Of a stretch of 64,000 nt of DNA, positions 9,558-20,424 are shown piece after piece. The stretch is taken from assembly GCA_033558025.1 (NCBI GenBank), contig JAUCEF010000007.1, positions 7,626,001-7,690,000 on the forward strand. Direction: 5' to 3'. The DNA comes from Phytophthora sp. 'mugwort' (Eukaryota > Oomycota > Peronosporomycetes > Peronosporales > Peronosporaceae). A model generated the notes under the pieces. The model searched no databases and was not told the origin of the DNA. It worked only from the letters and a program-made list of their open reading frames with translations. A program made the translations under genes and the position numbers. How positions within the stretch are numbered: the stretch's first letter is position 1; each line of letters opens with the position of its first letter.

Positions 9558-12315
9558 AATGCATCGTACTTAAATGCATATTAACTGTCTCGCGTTTTTT
9601 ATGCGGACAGACACATTCGCAGGAAATCCAGGAGAGCCGCTTGTGGACTCGCCGTTGCGACCGCGCCACAAATGCGCGTGAGGGCACGGACGGGATCCGG
9701 CAGGCGAGACGGTACGTACTACAATTTGGCGCTCTGTGGTCCTTTTCATTGGTGTATCTCTCGTACATGACGTTTACTATATGAACTATCACACATGCGG
9801 CGTAGTTACCGCTCGACAACGACTGCAGTACATACTAGGGCATGCGTTTCAGTATAGTATGCTGAGGTGGATGCAAGACCTAGGCGTCATGCAAACTATC
9901 CGCTGCATTTGCTGTGTATTACTAACGTGTAGCTTACGCGTCCGACCCGGCATCCTTGCCGGGGTCGGCGCATTCGCGATCAATGAAGTGATTGTCTTTT
10001 TCTATATATAGTGTCCTGGCAGCTTTGTTCGCAACTTGCTACCAATAAATTCATGCTAGCTTCGGTTGATAGTTGCACTATCCACTTAAGAGTGATCTGG
10101 TTGGCTAAATTATTGCGGAACTTATAACAAAGCGGCCGTTACAACAGGGAAATGTCGGTACATTATTTATTACCCATACTGAAGAGAGTCTCTAAGAGCC
10201 CGATGCAATACTGATACATGAATATGTACATGGTTTTGTCCTCAAACGAGTCGGTCCACGGCGTATCGTGGACGTAGCGGAAAATTTGTATGCTCGATAC
10301 GTCCTCCATTTCCCATCTCCGGTTCGACTCGCACGTTTGCATGCCATCAATCGGTGAAACCTCACGTCATTCTTGAGGTGAGCGCCCCAACAGCTTGAAT
10401 CCGGATGGCGGTGTCTCACCCTTTCGTTTCGCTAGAAGCCACAGACGGATGACATATCGGCTATTACCGGTACTCAGACCTCTCTAAAATAGACGGTGTG
10501 CTACGAAAAAAGGCCATAAAACCTATTCTAAGATCTTGAAAACGCCTATTTTCATACACCTGGGCTGAGACAGTATTCAGGTGATACAGGAAGCTAAAAA
10601 CAACTCCAGACCGTGGAAAAAAGAAAACCGAGTGCAGCTCTCGCATGTGCCTACACTGTGCAAGGTCTGGCGGATGCTATCATAGAGTTATTGCAGTCAT
10701 ACAATGCATCAAGCTCGAAGTTCAAGCGGAAACCACGCATCTGGTAAAGATGCCAAAATGCATTGTAGGATGTGGGGTAAAAAGCTGCTAAGTATGCATG
10801 AGAACAGAATAAAGGCACATTGCAACGATTCCGGCATGATCTACGATATCTGGAAACAGTGGCAGACGCTGGTACAACCATACGCCAACGACAACACATT
10901 CAAACGCCTTATTGACGGTGCCGACCAAACTGACTTCATGAAAGTGTGGATCACTGTGGATTGTGGCCATTAATTCAGTAAACTTGTAGTCTTTCTCGCT
11001 GGTTTAGCGTCAGAACAACAGGAACTCACACCCTGGAAAGTGATTTCAGCTTTCTCAAGCAAGTCAAGAGCGATCAACGGGCGTCATTGAGCAAATACAG
11101 CATGGAAGGCCAACTGCAAGCTAAGCAGTACTTCGCTTTAGCTGATAAATAAAAGAGATAGTGCGGAAAAACACACACTAACTTAAAAATTGTATCCTTT
11201 ATCGAGTACCTACTTTTGATTTTGGGAGTTACTTGGTACATTCCTAAACTAAGCGCCTACTTCTTTTTAGGTCTCAAAAATTATTTATAGATGAAGTAGG
11301 CGAAGTAGGCTTAGCGCCTATTTAGAAGAGGCCTGCCGGTACTGTACACGTCTTCCTCGAGGCTGCAGTCAGTTGACGAAGCATCGATTCCCTTTTCCAG
11401 CGCACGTCACATTTACGGCAAGCTGCAGTGCAACCCGCTGCACTATCCAAGTGTATCATCTTCAGAGGCAAACGAACGTACCGACAACGGTGATGGGAAC
11501 AGAAAAAATGGAAAGCCACAAGTAAGTATTGTGCCCCTTTGGTGGTCCGTTCATGCCAATATGCTCACTTGATTTTTTTTCTTTACTGTCAAGAACTTCG
11601 TTTTCTGCACTGCAGATCATAACATTGAGCACCTTGGTTTTGACGCCAATTGTATGCGATTGCTACATTGTAGTAGTGCTGTTGTTAGCGGTGGCGATGG
11701 CCTTCGTCCTGGAGGACACGACACTGGAACGATTCCGCAGCACATTGAACCAAAACAATGATCCAGGCGGCCACGAAGATGTTGACGACTGTCGTGGCAG
11801 AAGGCAGCAGTGTCCACCTGCTTCGGGCAGATACATCTGATCCACGGCTTCTGGTCGAGGGCCGCCAGCATGACAGGCCAGCACGCGCGAAATTTTGATC
11901 TGTCCGGCGCACACTTCCACCGGTACAGGTGCCCGTCCAGCGGATGGCTCCGAGCGCGACGCCATTATCGTCGACAGCGCTACCGATACAATGACAGAGA
12001 AGTGGTGTATCATGTTGCTACAGCATTGACACGTTGCCGCCTGTTGGCCATGCAGAATCGATGTCGTGTGGCGCCACAGAGTCACGAGGCTGGTCAGATG
12101 AGCAAGATGGTCTCCGCTTCAATTATGCCGTCGTTAGGCTAGGCATCCGTGGCGCTCTGGATGTCAATACTATTTGGTAGAAGGTGTCAGGTGTGTCCAA
12201 CTCCTTTAGATCACCGCGCCATGGGCCGGCGCTCTTCTGCATCTCCAGGACCGTGGCTCGGCAACAACATCAAGGCTCAGTTTTTTTATTTAGTACGTCG
12301 AACGTAGCACAGGAG
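9558..12315. other. long gene-poor stretch
   Basis: No convincing gene on either strand; ORFs are all under about 145 codons and lack recognisable motifs. It holds a GC-rich hairpin at 9942-9968. It probably contains decayed mobile DNA, but no family could be named. The right end carries the presumed 5' flank of the protease pseudogene. Confidence 0.45.
9942..9968. repeat. GC-rich hairpin
   Basis: CCGACCCGGCA and TGCCGGGGTCGG pair along their length with one bulged G and a TCCT-like loop. It lies in a gene-free stretch. It may be the end or subterminal hairpin of a small non-autonomous element, but no matching partner was found nearby. Confidence 0.5.
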
Positions 12316-13134
12316 ACGAGAATGGAGCCGCGAGATCAATTTTCTACTACATGTAGTGCCTGCGTCCTCCGCTTCATGCGACTACCGCGGCGGCAGCCAG
12401 TTGCACGCCGGCATTGATTATCATCACTACCTGGTCGAGTACCCACGAACTGGCCGACTGGAAGACCAAACTTCGACGTGATGACCAAGATTCTTGGCCC
12501 AAGCACAACGGCTGGACGTCACCCTCTAGCAGCAGCTTCGATGAGGAAAGGGCCGACAATGGCCGTCTAGGCACTCAACCCGAAGGCAAACTTGTCCACC
12601 AACATGTTGCTCAACAACGACGACTTCGCCGCCTACTTGCGCAAAGTCTACCGTGTCTACAACGGCTCGTCCGTATGACTCCTATGCCAGGACAACCCGC
12701 AACATCACGATAACCTATAGCATAGCAGTGGGGCCGCCATCAAAACAACGGCAGCTAGCACTAGCATCGGGACGTCTACCAACATCGAGACGTCGGTTTT
12801 TGGTCATTGAATGGAGGCATGCAACTACTACGACTGGCACCACTACCAATGCCGATGGCAAAAGCACCACAACGACGGCCACATCCGCCACCTCGAGCTC
12901 GGTTGACTGGGGTGACTGGACGGACTCGCACTGTGTGTCCCTCATTCAGAGCCAAGGTTCATGTTGTGTGATTGCTGGGTCTTCTCTACGGCTGCCACGA
13001 TCGAGTCAGGGCAATGCATCAAAGACGGTCAAAAGACGCTCAACATATACTCGAGCAACAATTCATTAGTTGTGACAGCCAGAACGACGGGTGTTCTGGG
13101 GGCGCCCCATGCTGTACGTTCAACAAAATGGCCT

Positions 13135-14316
13135 TCGGCACCCTTCGACGCCAATGACCCAAGCGACCACGAGGCGGAAGCCCGTCAGTGGGACTCCTTA
13201 CTCGCGGACATGTTGAACCACGACAGGGAAGAGACGTCCGGAGCGTTGGCGACCTTCAAGACTGCAGATTCAAGCGATCGCGGGGTGGAAACCCGTCAGC
13301 GGGGCTCCTTTCCCGCGGCCATGTTGAACCGTAGCCGGGAAGAGACGCCTGTGGCCCGAAGGTAAGACCACAAGCTCAAGGCTTCACCCTGATTTCTTAC
13401 AATCCGCCGCCGGCGTGCTCGACCATTACTGGCTTCAGTCTCCACCACTTTTACGCCCATACGCCAAGTTCCCAGCTCCATTTGCCGATCGCTTAGCGGG
13501 CGTTGCCTTATGTCTGCTGTACCCGAAGGCGGTGTGGATTTTTGAACCCAGGCGGGGCCCCACGTTGGCGGACAGGCGGGTGAAGAACGCGACACGCTAC
13601 AGACGCTTACGCATGTTATGGCATGCACGACATCACTGGACTACTCTTTGGATCGAGGTCTAGAACGGCGCCACACTCCCGAACCGCGCGTACTACCAGG
13701 CCTACAAGCCCATGAGACGACGACTGGGAGGCTTTGCCCCTCTAGACCACGACCCGCATCTCTCCTACTGAAGTGCCCGATCAAGCAGTCTCAAGAACTA
13801 CCGGGTCTAACCGTGCTTCCAGGCCTACAGCCCATGAGACGGCGCCCAGTAGCCCCCAAGACCACCAGTCCAGTCACAAGACCAGATATCCCAACCTTCG
13901 CGGCCAAACCCCAACCATCGTCCGAAAGGTCTGGTCGGCCCGGAGATTGAACCCTGGCCGCTTCCGTCCGACACTGATGCTTAACCAGCTGAGCTATCTG
14001 AGCTCACTAGAAGTAGGTGGCTCACCACCACCTGGTTCATCGGGTTATACTTGGTTTTTGTATAGACCCCATCGGAAAGGTCCTGCAAATGTCCAACTCG
14101 GCCCAGAGACGTCTCGGGACGTCCACCAGTTTCCTCCTGGACACTAAAATGGGTCTTTCAGGGTACCCACTTTCGAGAAAATGGACCTTTTTGGACACCA
14201 ATTGGATACTTCGTACCCAATTGGTTTGCCCACATGACCCAAATCGATCCCAAATAGCAAGTAGGGTAGCTAAGTAGGTTGCTTGCTAGCCTTAAAGTGT
14301 AATGTACTTTTGTTAA
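13135..14316. mobile_element. 1.18-kb insertion with 16-bp flanking direct repeats
   Basis: TTCAACAAAATGGCCT occurs at 13119-13134 and again at 14317-14332, exactly where protease similarity breaks and resumes. The repeat is part of the protease coding sequence (the QNGLC codons), so it is best read as a target-site duplication. The insert has two internal imperfect duplications: about 60 bp around CGTCAGTGGGACTCC at 13183, and CCAGGCCTACA...CCCATGAGAC at about 13700 and 13820. It carries a tRNA-like head in reverse orientation near 13935-14003. Sixteen bases is long for cut-and-paste or LTR elements and fits target-primed (LINE/SINE-type) insertion. No ORF with transposition motifs is visible, so it is non-autonomous or badly decayed. 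Confidence 0.65.
13935..14003 (-). repeat. tRNA-derived SINE-like promoter region
   Basis: Read on the minus strand, TAGCTCAGCTGGTTAAGC (13996 to 13979) matches an RNA polymerase III A box. GGGTTCAATCTCC (13954 to 13942) is close to a B box, at normal tRNA spacing. The acceptor and anticodon stems do not pair, so it is not a functional tRNA gene. tRNA-related SINEs are known in Phytophthora infestans; whether this belongs to one of those families needs a search. Confidence 0.55.
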
Positions 14317-14675
14317 TTCAACAAAATGGCCTCTGCGATGAAGACGACTGCCGGAACCCGTACTTGTATTTTCGGACGGCACGACGGTGTGGTGCTCGGC
14401 TGGGATCACCGGATATGAGTCTGTGGATGACGTGTCCGATCTCGCTCCTGCATTCGCTCAGCAGCCCATGATCGTGGCTGTAGCAACGGGTAACAACGCG
14501 TCGGAGCAGTATACAGTACAGGCTACATGTAGTCAAGCGACACCAGCGAGCTCGATCACGTCTTCGTGGTCGTAAGTTGCACGGACGACGAGTGGAAGGT
14601 CCACCAACTCGTACGGGGCGAAGAAAGGTTACGTTCGACTAGAGTGACAACACGGGCCACATCTTTGGCGCTCAT

Positions 14676-15423
14676 GTTTTGCAGTACACTACATATATGT
14701 CAAGAGTATACGTCAAGAACAAAGTCTGGGTGAAGCGTGTACTGCCTCAGGGCGTAGCTTGAATCTCACGTTGACCAGGCAAAATTTCGCTAGCAGGTGT
14801 TCAACGGCCACGACAAGTTTTGCCAGTTGGCGCGCACGCGAGTCCGCGCCTCTGCATTCTCTCCCAGTCGTATGCTTTGCCGGCAAGGGAGCGCCCACTT
14901 TTTTCCTGTCATCTGAGGCAGCCATCACTTGCCGTAATATAGAGACGGCCAGGCTCAGCGAACGAATACATGTGATATTGTACAATGTATTGAATACATG
15001 ATGTATACTAGTATGTAGGCAGGACGACGCAAACGCGGGCTGGAAAGAAGTTTTTTATCCGCGTAGCAAACCAGTCCAAGCCGTGGTTTGCTCCGATTAA
15101 TCGTCGAGCGGGCATGAAATAGCGACACAAACTAAAGGTAAAACTAGTGCAACGACTTCAAACTAACAACCTCAGATGAGAGTACTGCTCATTCAGCGAT
15201 GGCGTTATTCATTTCGCCACGAGACGTCAGCAGGTGGTAGTCATCATCTGGTCGGGTAGAACGTTCGCTCTTCTCATAGGACCTTTGATAGGTCCCTCCG
15301 AACAGCTTTCCAAGTATTGTTTTTGCTGCTCGACCGAGTATCAGCTCATTTTTACCAGTATAGCAGATGGATCTGAGCGCTTCGGCCACCACTTTACAAG
15401 GAAAAGCTTCCACTGACACAGTT
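14676..15423. other. intergenic, protease 5' flank
   Basis: No gene supported; the short ORFs are unremarkable. It separates the protease pseudogene from the next intact copy and ends at that gene's initiator-like element. Confidence 0.5.
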
Positions 15424-15438
15424 CTCATTCTTGAATTT
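15424..15438 (+). promoter_or_regulatory. oomycete initiator-like core promoter
   Basis: CTCATTCTTGAATTT lies about 33-47 bp upstream of the protease ATG and resembles the oomycete initiator plus flanking promoter region (GCTCATT followed by a CAWTTT-like block). The next protease gene has nearly the same string in the same setting. Confidence 0.5.
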
Positions 15439-15470
15439 ACTTGCATCTGCTCGCAACGTCTTGAAAAATC

Positions 15471-17027
15471 ATGAAGTCGACCACTTTGTTCGCAACTTGT
15501 GTGCTGGCAGCTTCAACGCTAGCGGTTGTACCCGTCCGCGCGCGTCCGATGCACGCCGGTATAAACTACCAGCGCTACCTCGCTGAGATTGACAATATTA
15601 AAGCCGAGACGGACGAATGGATGGCCACTTTTGGGAAAATGTGTGAAGAAAACAATTGGTTGCCAGAGTATTCGTCTGAAGAGCGAGGCGCCATTGATAA
15701 GGACGAAGACATGCGCCAGCGTATCTTCATGAGCAAGCAGGACGTCCTAAAGGCCCAAGCCGCGAACCCGAATGCCAACTTTTCCATCATGACGCCATTC
15801 TCGGCCCTCACCAAGGACGAATTTGCCTCAAAGGTTCTCAATTCGCATGTTCGAGCGAACAGGACAGGGGCTACTCCTACCCCGTTGACAGCGGCACCCA
15901 AACGATCGCTACGTCAGCAGAACGGGTACAGTTTCACGAGTATGCAAGACATGATTGACACGCTCATGGCGAGTCTTCAAGAGCAAATGGGAGGGTCGTG
16001 GTCGAGCGGCACCGTGATGCCAGTTAATGATGACATTGCTAACGAGGCGGACCCTTCGGGCTCCTATGAGTGGCATTGGTCGACGTACGACTCGAGTCCT
16101 ACCGACGCACCGACCGATGCGTCGATTCCTGAGACTCAAGCACCAACGCCCGCGACACAGGCTCCAACTTCTGCTACTGACGCTCCAGAGACTTACGCTC
16201 CTAGGACGCAAGCCCCGATTCCTGCCACTGACGCTCCAGAGACTTACGCTCCTAGGACGCAGGCCCCGACTCCTGTCTATGACGCCCCAAAGACTTATGC
16301 TCCTTCGACGCGTACTCCCGTCGCTGAGCCTGTGACTAAACGGCCTTCAACCCCAGCTCAAACCGAGAAGGCAAGTGCGAGCACGGCAAACTCGATCGAC
16401 TGGTCTGCTTCCAAGTGTATGTCCCCTATCCAAAGCCAAGGCCAGTGTGGTTCCTGCTGGGCGTTTGCTTCCGTGGCTGCAGTGGAATCGCTGCAGTGCA
16501 TCAAAGGTGGCCAAAAGGGTCTCAACAAGTACTCGGAGCAGCAATTGGTAGGCTGTAATACGCAGAACGGTGGCTGCGGTGGCGGTGTGCCGATATACGC
16601 GTTCGATTACATTGAGCAGAACGGCCTTTGCTCGGAGAGTGAGTATCCGTACACCTTGAGCAACGGGGGTGGGGTGTCTTGTAGTACAAGCTGCTCAAAG
16701 AGCCAAACGGGTATAACCGGATACGAGCAACTTGATGATGGTGATGAAGCTGGACTCGTGAAGACTCTCAAGTCGCAGCCCGTTGTGGTGACGGTTGCGT
16801 CAGGAAACGCGGAGTGGAAGCAGTACACTGGTGGCGTCCTGTCGAGCTGTGGAACGACAGATTTGGATCACGTCGTGCTCGTCGTGGGCTATGACGACTC
16901 CACTTTCAAGGTCCGGAACTCGTGGGGCGAAAACTGGGGCGAAGCTGGGTACGTGCGGATGGATCGCAGCTCGTCCGGTACGGGTACCTGTGGCATGCTC
17001 ACGGGTATGTCCTATCCGAAGATGTAA
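15471..17027 (+). CDS. secreted papain-like (C1A) cysteine protease with Thr/Pro repeat linker
   Basis: 518 residues in a single exon. A signal peptide (residues 1-24, ending near VRARPMHAG) leads into an I29-like pro-region with NPNANFSIMTPFSALTKDEF. Residues about 205-300 form a Thr/Pro/Ala-rich linker built on three 17-residue units (TDAPETYAPRTQAP type). These are encoded by 51-bp DNA repeats at 16179-16331. The catalytic domain begins near residue 308 (NSIDWSASKC). Catalytic residues are Gln in QSQGQCGSCWAF, Cys329, His467 (LDHVVLVVGYD) and Asn483 (NSWGENWGEAGY). Six or more further cysteines suit a disulfide-bonded secreted enzyme. Such enzymes in plant-pathogenic oomycetes are candidate extracellular virulence or nutritional proteases. 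That role is inference from the family and signal peptide, not shown by the sequence. Confidence 0.95.
   Translation: MKSTTLFATCVLAASTLAVVPVRARPMHAGINYQRYLAEIDNIKAETDEWMATFGKMCEENNWLPEYSSEERGAIDKDEDMRQRIFMSKQDVLKAQAANPNANFSIMTPFSALTKDEFASKVLNSHVRANRTGATPTPLTAAPKRSLRQQNGYSFTSMQDMIDTLMASLQEQMGGSWSSGTVMPVNDDIANEADPSGSYEWHWSTYDSSPTDAPTDASIPETQAPTPATQAPTSATDAPETYAPRTQAPIPATDAPETYAPRTQAPTPVYDAPKTYAPSTRTPVAEPVTKRPSTPAQTEKASASTANSIDWSASKCMSPIQSQGQCGSCWAFASVAAVESLQCIKGGQKGLNKYSEQQLVGCNTQNGGCGGGVPIYAFDYIEQNGLCSESEYPYTLSNGGGVSCSTSCSKSQTGITGYEQLDDGDEAGLVKTLKSQPVVVTVASGNAEWKQYTGGVLSSCGTTDLDHVVLVVGYDDSTFKVRNSWGENWGEAGYVRMDRSSSGTGTCGMLTGMSYPKM
16179..16331 (+). repeat. 51-bp coding tandem repeat (three units)
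   Basis: Units start at 16179, 16230 and 16281. The first two are almost identical; the third is more diverged. They encode the Thr/Pro-rich linker between pro-region and catalytic domain of the protease at 15471. Copy number is likely to vary between strains. Confidence 0.8.
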
Positions 17028-17742
17028 GCAGCTCCTGTGTGGAGTTTTTGGGCACTGTTGTGAATTTTGTCATAGATGTAAATGCGTTAGTGGTAGCCGT
17101 GAGAAAACACCAGTTTGTTTGGAGTACTAGATATCGCTACCCTCCTCCAGCTGAGTTAGATGTCTTACCGTGCTTGCTATGCTTGAACTTAACCATTTTG
17201 ATTATTTCTTGGGATTCTGACTAATGGTAAACCATTCAAAAGTGTCACCTCCTCTAGGAATGTTTCAACCGCCGAAGTAAGAACAAATAGGTCGTTTATC
17301 CGTGGCGTGTTTGTCGTGCTGAACTTGCTCGGCCGACTCTCTCTTCATCCTTAGCATTGACAAATGGGTTGGTCTATTAAGTGTTCGAGTGGTTAATAGT
17401 GCTGCACGAATTCCCCAAAAAAGAAAATCAGTCAAGACGTACTTGATTTCTGCTGCAGTTACTTGAAACGGTTGACAGGCGGCGTTTTGGTGAGATAAAG
17501 AGTTTCATTTCGAGACTGCGTCTTGGCCACTCGCTATAAAATGACAACTGTCCTTGAAGCACTCGAGTGAGTGGGCGCTGGCAGGAAATATCCGACCTTC
17601 CAGCTGGGACGTTCAGATCATGTCACGGCCATGAGTTCGGCCTGTGAACTTGGCTCCAGAGCAGGGTGAAAAACGGTATCAATGTTCGTTTTTCTCTATC
17701 CGTGAGGAACTAAACCAAGCAAGGAAGACAGTGAACACCAGA
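17028..17742. other. intergenic between tandem proteases
   Basis: No gene seen. It contains the 3' flank of one protease gene and the promoter of the next. Confidence 0.5.
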
Positions 17743-17758
17743 GCCCATTCTTGAATTC
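17743..17758 (+). promoter_or_regulatory. oomycete initiator-like core promoter
   Basis: GCCCATTCTTGAATTC lies about 75-90 bp upstream of the protease ATG. It shares CATTCTTGAATT with the element at 15424, suggesting co-duplication of the core promoter with the gene. Confidence 0.45.
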
Positions 17759-17832
17759 ACCTTCTGACAGCAACAACAACAGTTGAAGCTCTTCTGATAC
17801 TCGATAGCAATTCCGCTCTACCGACGAGAATA

Positions 17833-19158
17833 ATGCACGCTTCAACGCTTTGTTTTGTGGTTGCAGCCGCCGTGGCAATCGTCGCTACAACGCCTGCTTT
17901 TGCTCGGCCAATGCACGCTGCCATCGACTACCCACGATACCTTGAAGAGATCGACACGACCCAGGCCGATCTTGACGAGTGGAGAAGCAAATTCGGTGAC
18001 GTTGCTCAGAAGAACGGCTGGATGCCAGTATCAGAGGCCCGCAGTGCTGACGATCAAGAAGAAGATCTTCGCCAGCGCATCTTCTTGACCAAGCAAAGCA
18101 TTGCGATTGCCCAAGCGGCTAACCCCGACGCGAATTTCTCCATCATGTCGCCGTTTTCAGCTTTGACGGATGACGAGTTCAACACGTACGTGCTGAATTC
18201 GTACGTCCGTAGCAACTCAACCACACAACGTACCAGCAGAACGAGTACGCGCCACCTGCGCAGTGCCGCCAGCTCGGATACGGCCATCGACGGAAGCTCG
18301 GACAACACGTCGTTAATTAAGACCGTCGAGTCACTCATCCACAGTTTGATCGCCAATCTGAACGCGGGCACCGTTCAACCTGCGAGCGATAGCTCCACCA
18401 ACGTTCTTTCAGCGGGAACGAGCGGGAATCAAGCGAGCTACAAGTTCTCGGATTACTGGGATTGGCGCCCGACGTCTCCGATAACATCGCCTCCTGCAGG
18501 AACCGCAGAGGCTCTGCGCAGCTCTGGCTCAGTGGACTGGACGACGTCTGAGTGCATGGCCCCGATTCAAAGCCAAGGCTCGTGTGGTTCTTGTTGGGCT
18601 TTCGCTACGGTGTCAGCCGTCGAATCGGCACAGTGTATTACCAACGGCAAAGCGTCGTTCACCAAGTACTCGGAGCAGCAACTCGTGAGCTGTAACTCGC
18701 AGAACTGGGGCTGTAATGGCGGCGCCCCAGTCTACGCGCTCGACTTCGTCCAGCAAAATGGCCTTTGCACAGCAGACAGTTACCCGTACATATCCGACAG
18801 CGGCTACGCCAATTCTTGCAGCTCGAGCTGCGACGCGCAAGCCACGGGCATCACGGGATACTCACAGCTGTCGGGTGAAGACGAATTACTGAGGGCGATC
18901 GATGAACACCCAGTGATCGTAGCGGTGGCTTCGGGGAACAATGTCTGGAAGCAGTATACGGGTGGCGTGGTGGCGTCGTGTGATACCTGGGAGCCCGACC
19001 ACGCGGTTGTGGCGGTGGGCTACGACTCCTCGTCAATCAAGATCCGCAACTCGTGGGGTACCTACTGGGGAGAAGAAGGCTACATCCGTCTTGCTCGGAG
19101 CTCGTCTGGGGATGGGACGTGCGGCGTGATGTCGGACATGTCGACTCCGCATATGTAA
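17833..19158 (+). CDS. secreted papain-like (C1A) cysteine protease, short-linker paralogue
   Basis: 441 residues, single exon, the most compact of the cluster. Signal peptide residues 1-24 end near PAFARPMHAAI. The pro-region includes IDYPRYLEEID, a DDQEEDLRQRIFLTK helix and NPDANFSIMSPFSALTDDEF, which corresponds to the I29 Asn-Phe-x-Asp-like region. The linker is only about 90 residues and lacks the Thr/Pro repeats. The catalytic domain starts near residue 230. Catalytic residues are Gln in QSQGSCGSCWAF, Cys254, His390 (PDHAVVAVGYD) and Asn406 (NSWGTYWGEEGY). The SEQQLVSC and GCNGG motifs of C1A enzymes are present. The catalytic part is closest to the pseudogene at 12.3 kb and to the gene at 15.5 kb. 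It ends 257 bp before the convergent DUF455 gene. Confidence 0.95.
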   Translation: MHASTLCFVVAAAVAIVATTPAFARPMHAAIDYPRYLEEIDTTQADLDEWRSKFGDVAQKNGWMPVSEARSADDQEEDLRQRIFLTKQSIAIAQAANPDANFSIMSPFSALTDDEFNTYVLNSYVRSNSTTQRTSRTSTRHLRSAASSDTAIDGSSDNTSLIKTVESLIHSLIANLNAGTVQPASDSSTNVLSAGTSGNQASYKFSDYWDWRPTSPITSPPAGTAEALRSSGSVDWTTSECMAPIQSQGSCGSCWAFATVSAVESAQCITNGKASFTKYSEQQLVSCNSQNWGCNGGAPVYALDFVQQNGLCTADSYPYISDSGYANSCSSSCDAQATGITGYSQLSGEDELLRAIDEHPVIVAVASGNNVWKQYTGGVVASCDTWEPDHAVVAVGYDSSSIKIRNSWGTYWGEEGYIRLARSSSGDGTCGVMSDMSTPHM

Positions 19159-19415
19159 GCAGGTTGTCAACCTCGCTCGTGTGTGTGTTGTGGTCTAAAT
19201 CGATGTGTATCTGGCGGGTTTGTAAGATGAAGTGGTCACTAAGATGCAACGTATGTTGAAAAGAATTGTACACGTTGCTGTGGATCTTCGAGAGAAACGC
19301 AGCAGCACTCATACAAGAACGTACCCAGTACCGACACGCAAAGTTAGTTTTCAGTGCCAGGACTTAAATAAAGTCTCCCCGCGTTGTGTTTCATAAACTG
19401 ATATAAAAGTCTTCT

Positions 19416-20424
19416 CTACGACGAATCCGAGTCCAGTTTGATTGATGAGATCGCTGCAGACGCCGCTTCGACAGTCACAGCCCCAGCAGACAACTTCGCT
19501 GCAACGATAGTATCCTTACTAAGCGGGAGGTACCATTCCTCCAGCATACCAGCCTTGTCGCGTGCGTCTTTGTTGAATGGTGGCTTCAACGTGCCCTTGT
19601 AGTACTGCGGCACAATCTCGTGGAACTTGGCTATTGGGTCGTCGCCATCGCGCTCACAGACGTATCGGAACCAACGCACTCCAGCACCTACATGCGTAGT
19701 CTCTTCGCTGTAATTCTTGTGAATAATCTTTAAACTCACATCATCGCTGGCCTTCTCGAATCGCTGGACCGCATTCGGGAACACATCAAGCCCACGAGCT
19801 TCATGAACAAGATGCACCACCGCCAGACGTGCAAGAATGCTTTCGCGAGTCTCATACGCTGCGTCCCAAAGTCCTTCATGACCCGTGAGGTCACCGTAGA
19901 AGCTACCTAGTTCTGCAAGACGATGCGCCCAGCTATTGAAGTGCTCTGCCTCTTCCCCAGCAATGCGGACCCAGTCGTCGTAGAATGAACGGGGCAGATT
20001 GTGCGGTACGAATCGCGCCACCAAATCCCACATCAGATCAATGGCGTAGCTCTCAGCATGCGCCAAACTGTTCAAGAAGCAAACAAAATAGTAAGAGAGA
20101 TTGTTTGATGCATCCATGGACGCCAACAATACGATTGCGAAGCTTGCTGTCATCAGTATAGACGGGTATGACCCACCTGTGCACGAAAGCCTTCCGTGAT
20201 CCCTGCTTCGCCTTGTGAGCTGGAACGACCACGACGTTCTCGGGACGAGCAGGATGATCAGGCACGTTGTTCACGTCGTCTTCCTCGTTGCAGATGGTCT
20301 CGATCTGTCCACTCCTCCATTGACCTACGTGCATGACTGTCTTCTCGGCCTTAGCAAACGCATCGCCTGTAGTGAGCACGTCTAGCGCGCACGCGAACAG
20401 CGTCGGGGCCTGCGAGTCTGTCAT
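19416..20424 (-). CDS. DUF455 ferritin-like protein
   Basis: Two exons (20177-20424 and 19416-20067) with a 109-bp intron encode 299 residues. Splicing restores HSLAHAESYAIDLMWDL, the conserved first helix of DUF455 proteins. This is followed by EEAEHFNSWAHRL and HEARGLDVFPN, and then EETTHVGAGVRWF. The repeated E...ExxH pairs suggest a di-iron four-helix bundle related to MiaE-type hydroxylases. The biochemical role of DUF455 is not established. The start at 20424 (MTDSQAPTLFACALDVL) was chosen because conserved family sequence begins immediately. An in-frame ATG at 20529 would add 35 residues of poor quality. The mature protein ends in a Ser/Ala-rich tail. Confidence 0.85.

Larger units (their letters stand above)
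12320..14675 (+). pseudogene. papain-like (C1A) cysteine protease pseudogene, interrupted
   Basis: A fourth member of the protease cluster, collinear with the two intact genes that follow. Pro-region traces are an HAGIDYHHYL-like stretch near 12405 and ANLSTNML...DDFAAYL near 12585, in shifted frames. The catalytic N-terminal part begins with SSVDWGDW and SLIQSQGSC near 12900. The conserved GSCWAF block is then frameshifted by missing bases at about 12965. Similarity breaks at 13134, resumes at 14317 with QNGLCDED, and continues with ITGYES, MIVAVATGNN and ELDHVFVVV to about 14675. The intervening 1.18 kb is an insertion flanked by a 16-bp direct repeat. Several other small shifts and a missing Asn region make function impossible. 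Placement just upstream of two same-strand paralogues indicates tandem duplication followed by decay. Confidence 0.85.

Noticed and set aside
10704..10973. Possible BED-type zinc finger transposase fragment
   Set aside because: One Cys/His cluster can be imagined but spacing does not fit, and nothing around it looks like hAT.
13935..14003. Functional tRNA gene
   Set aside because: A and B boxes are present but acceptor and anticodon stems do not pair.
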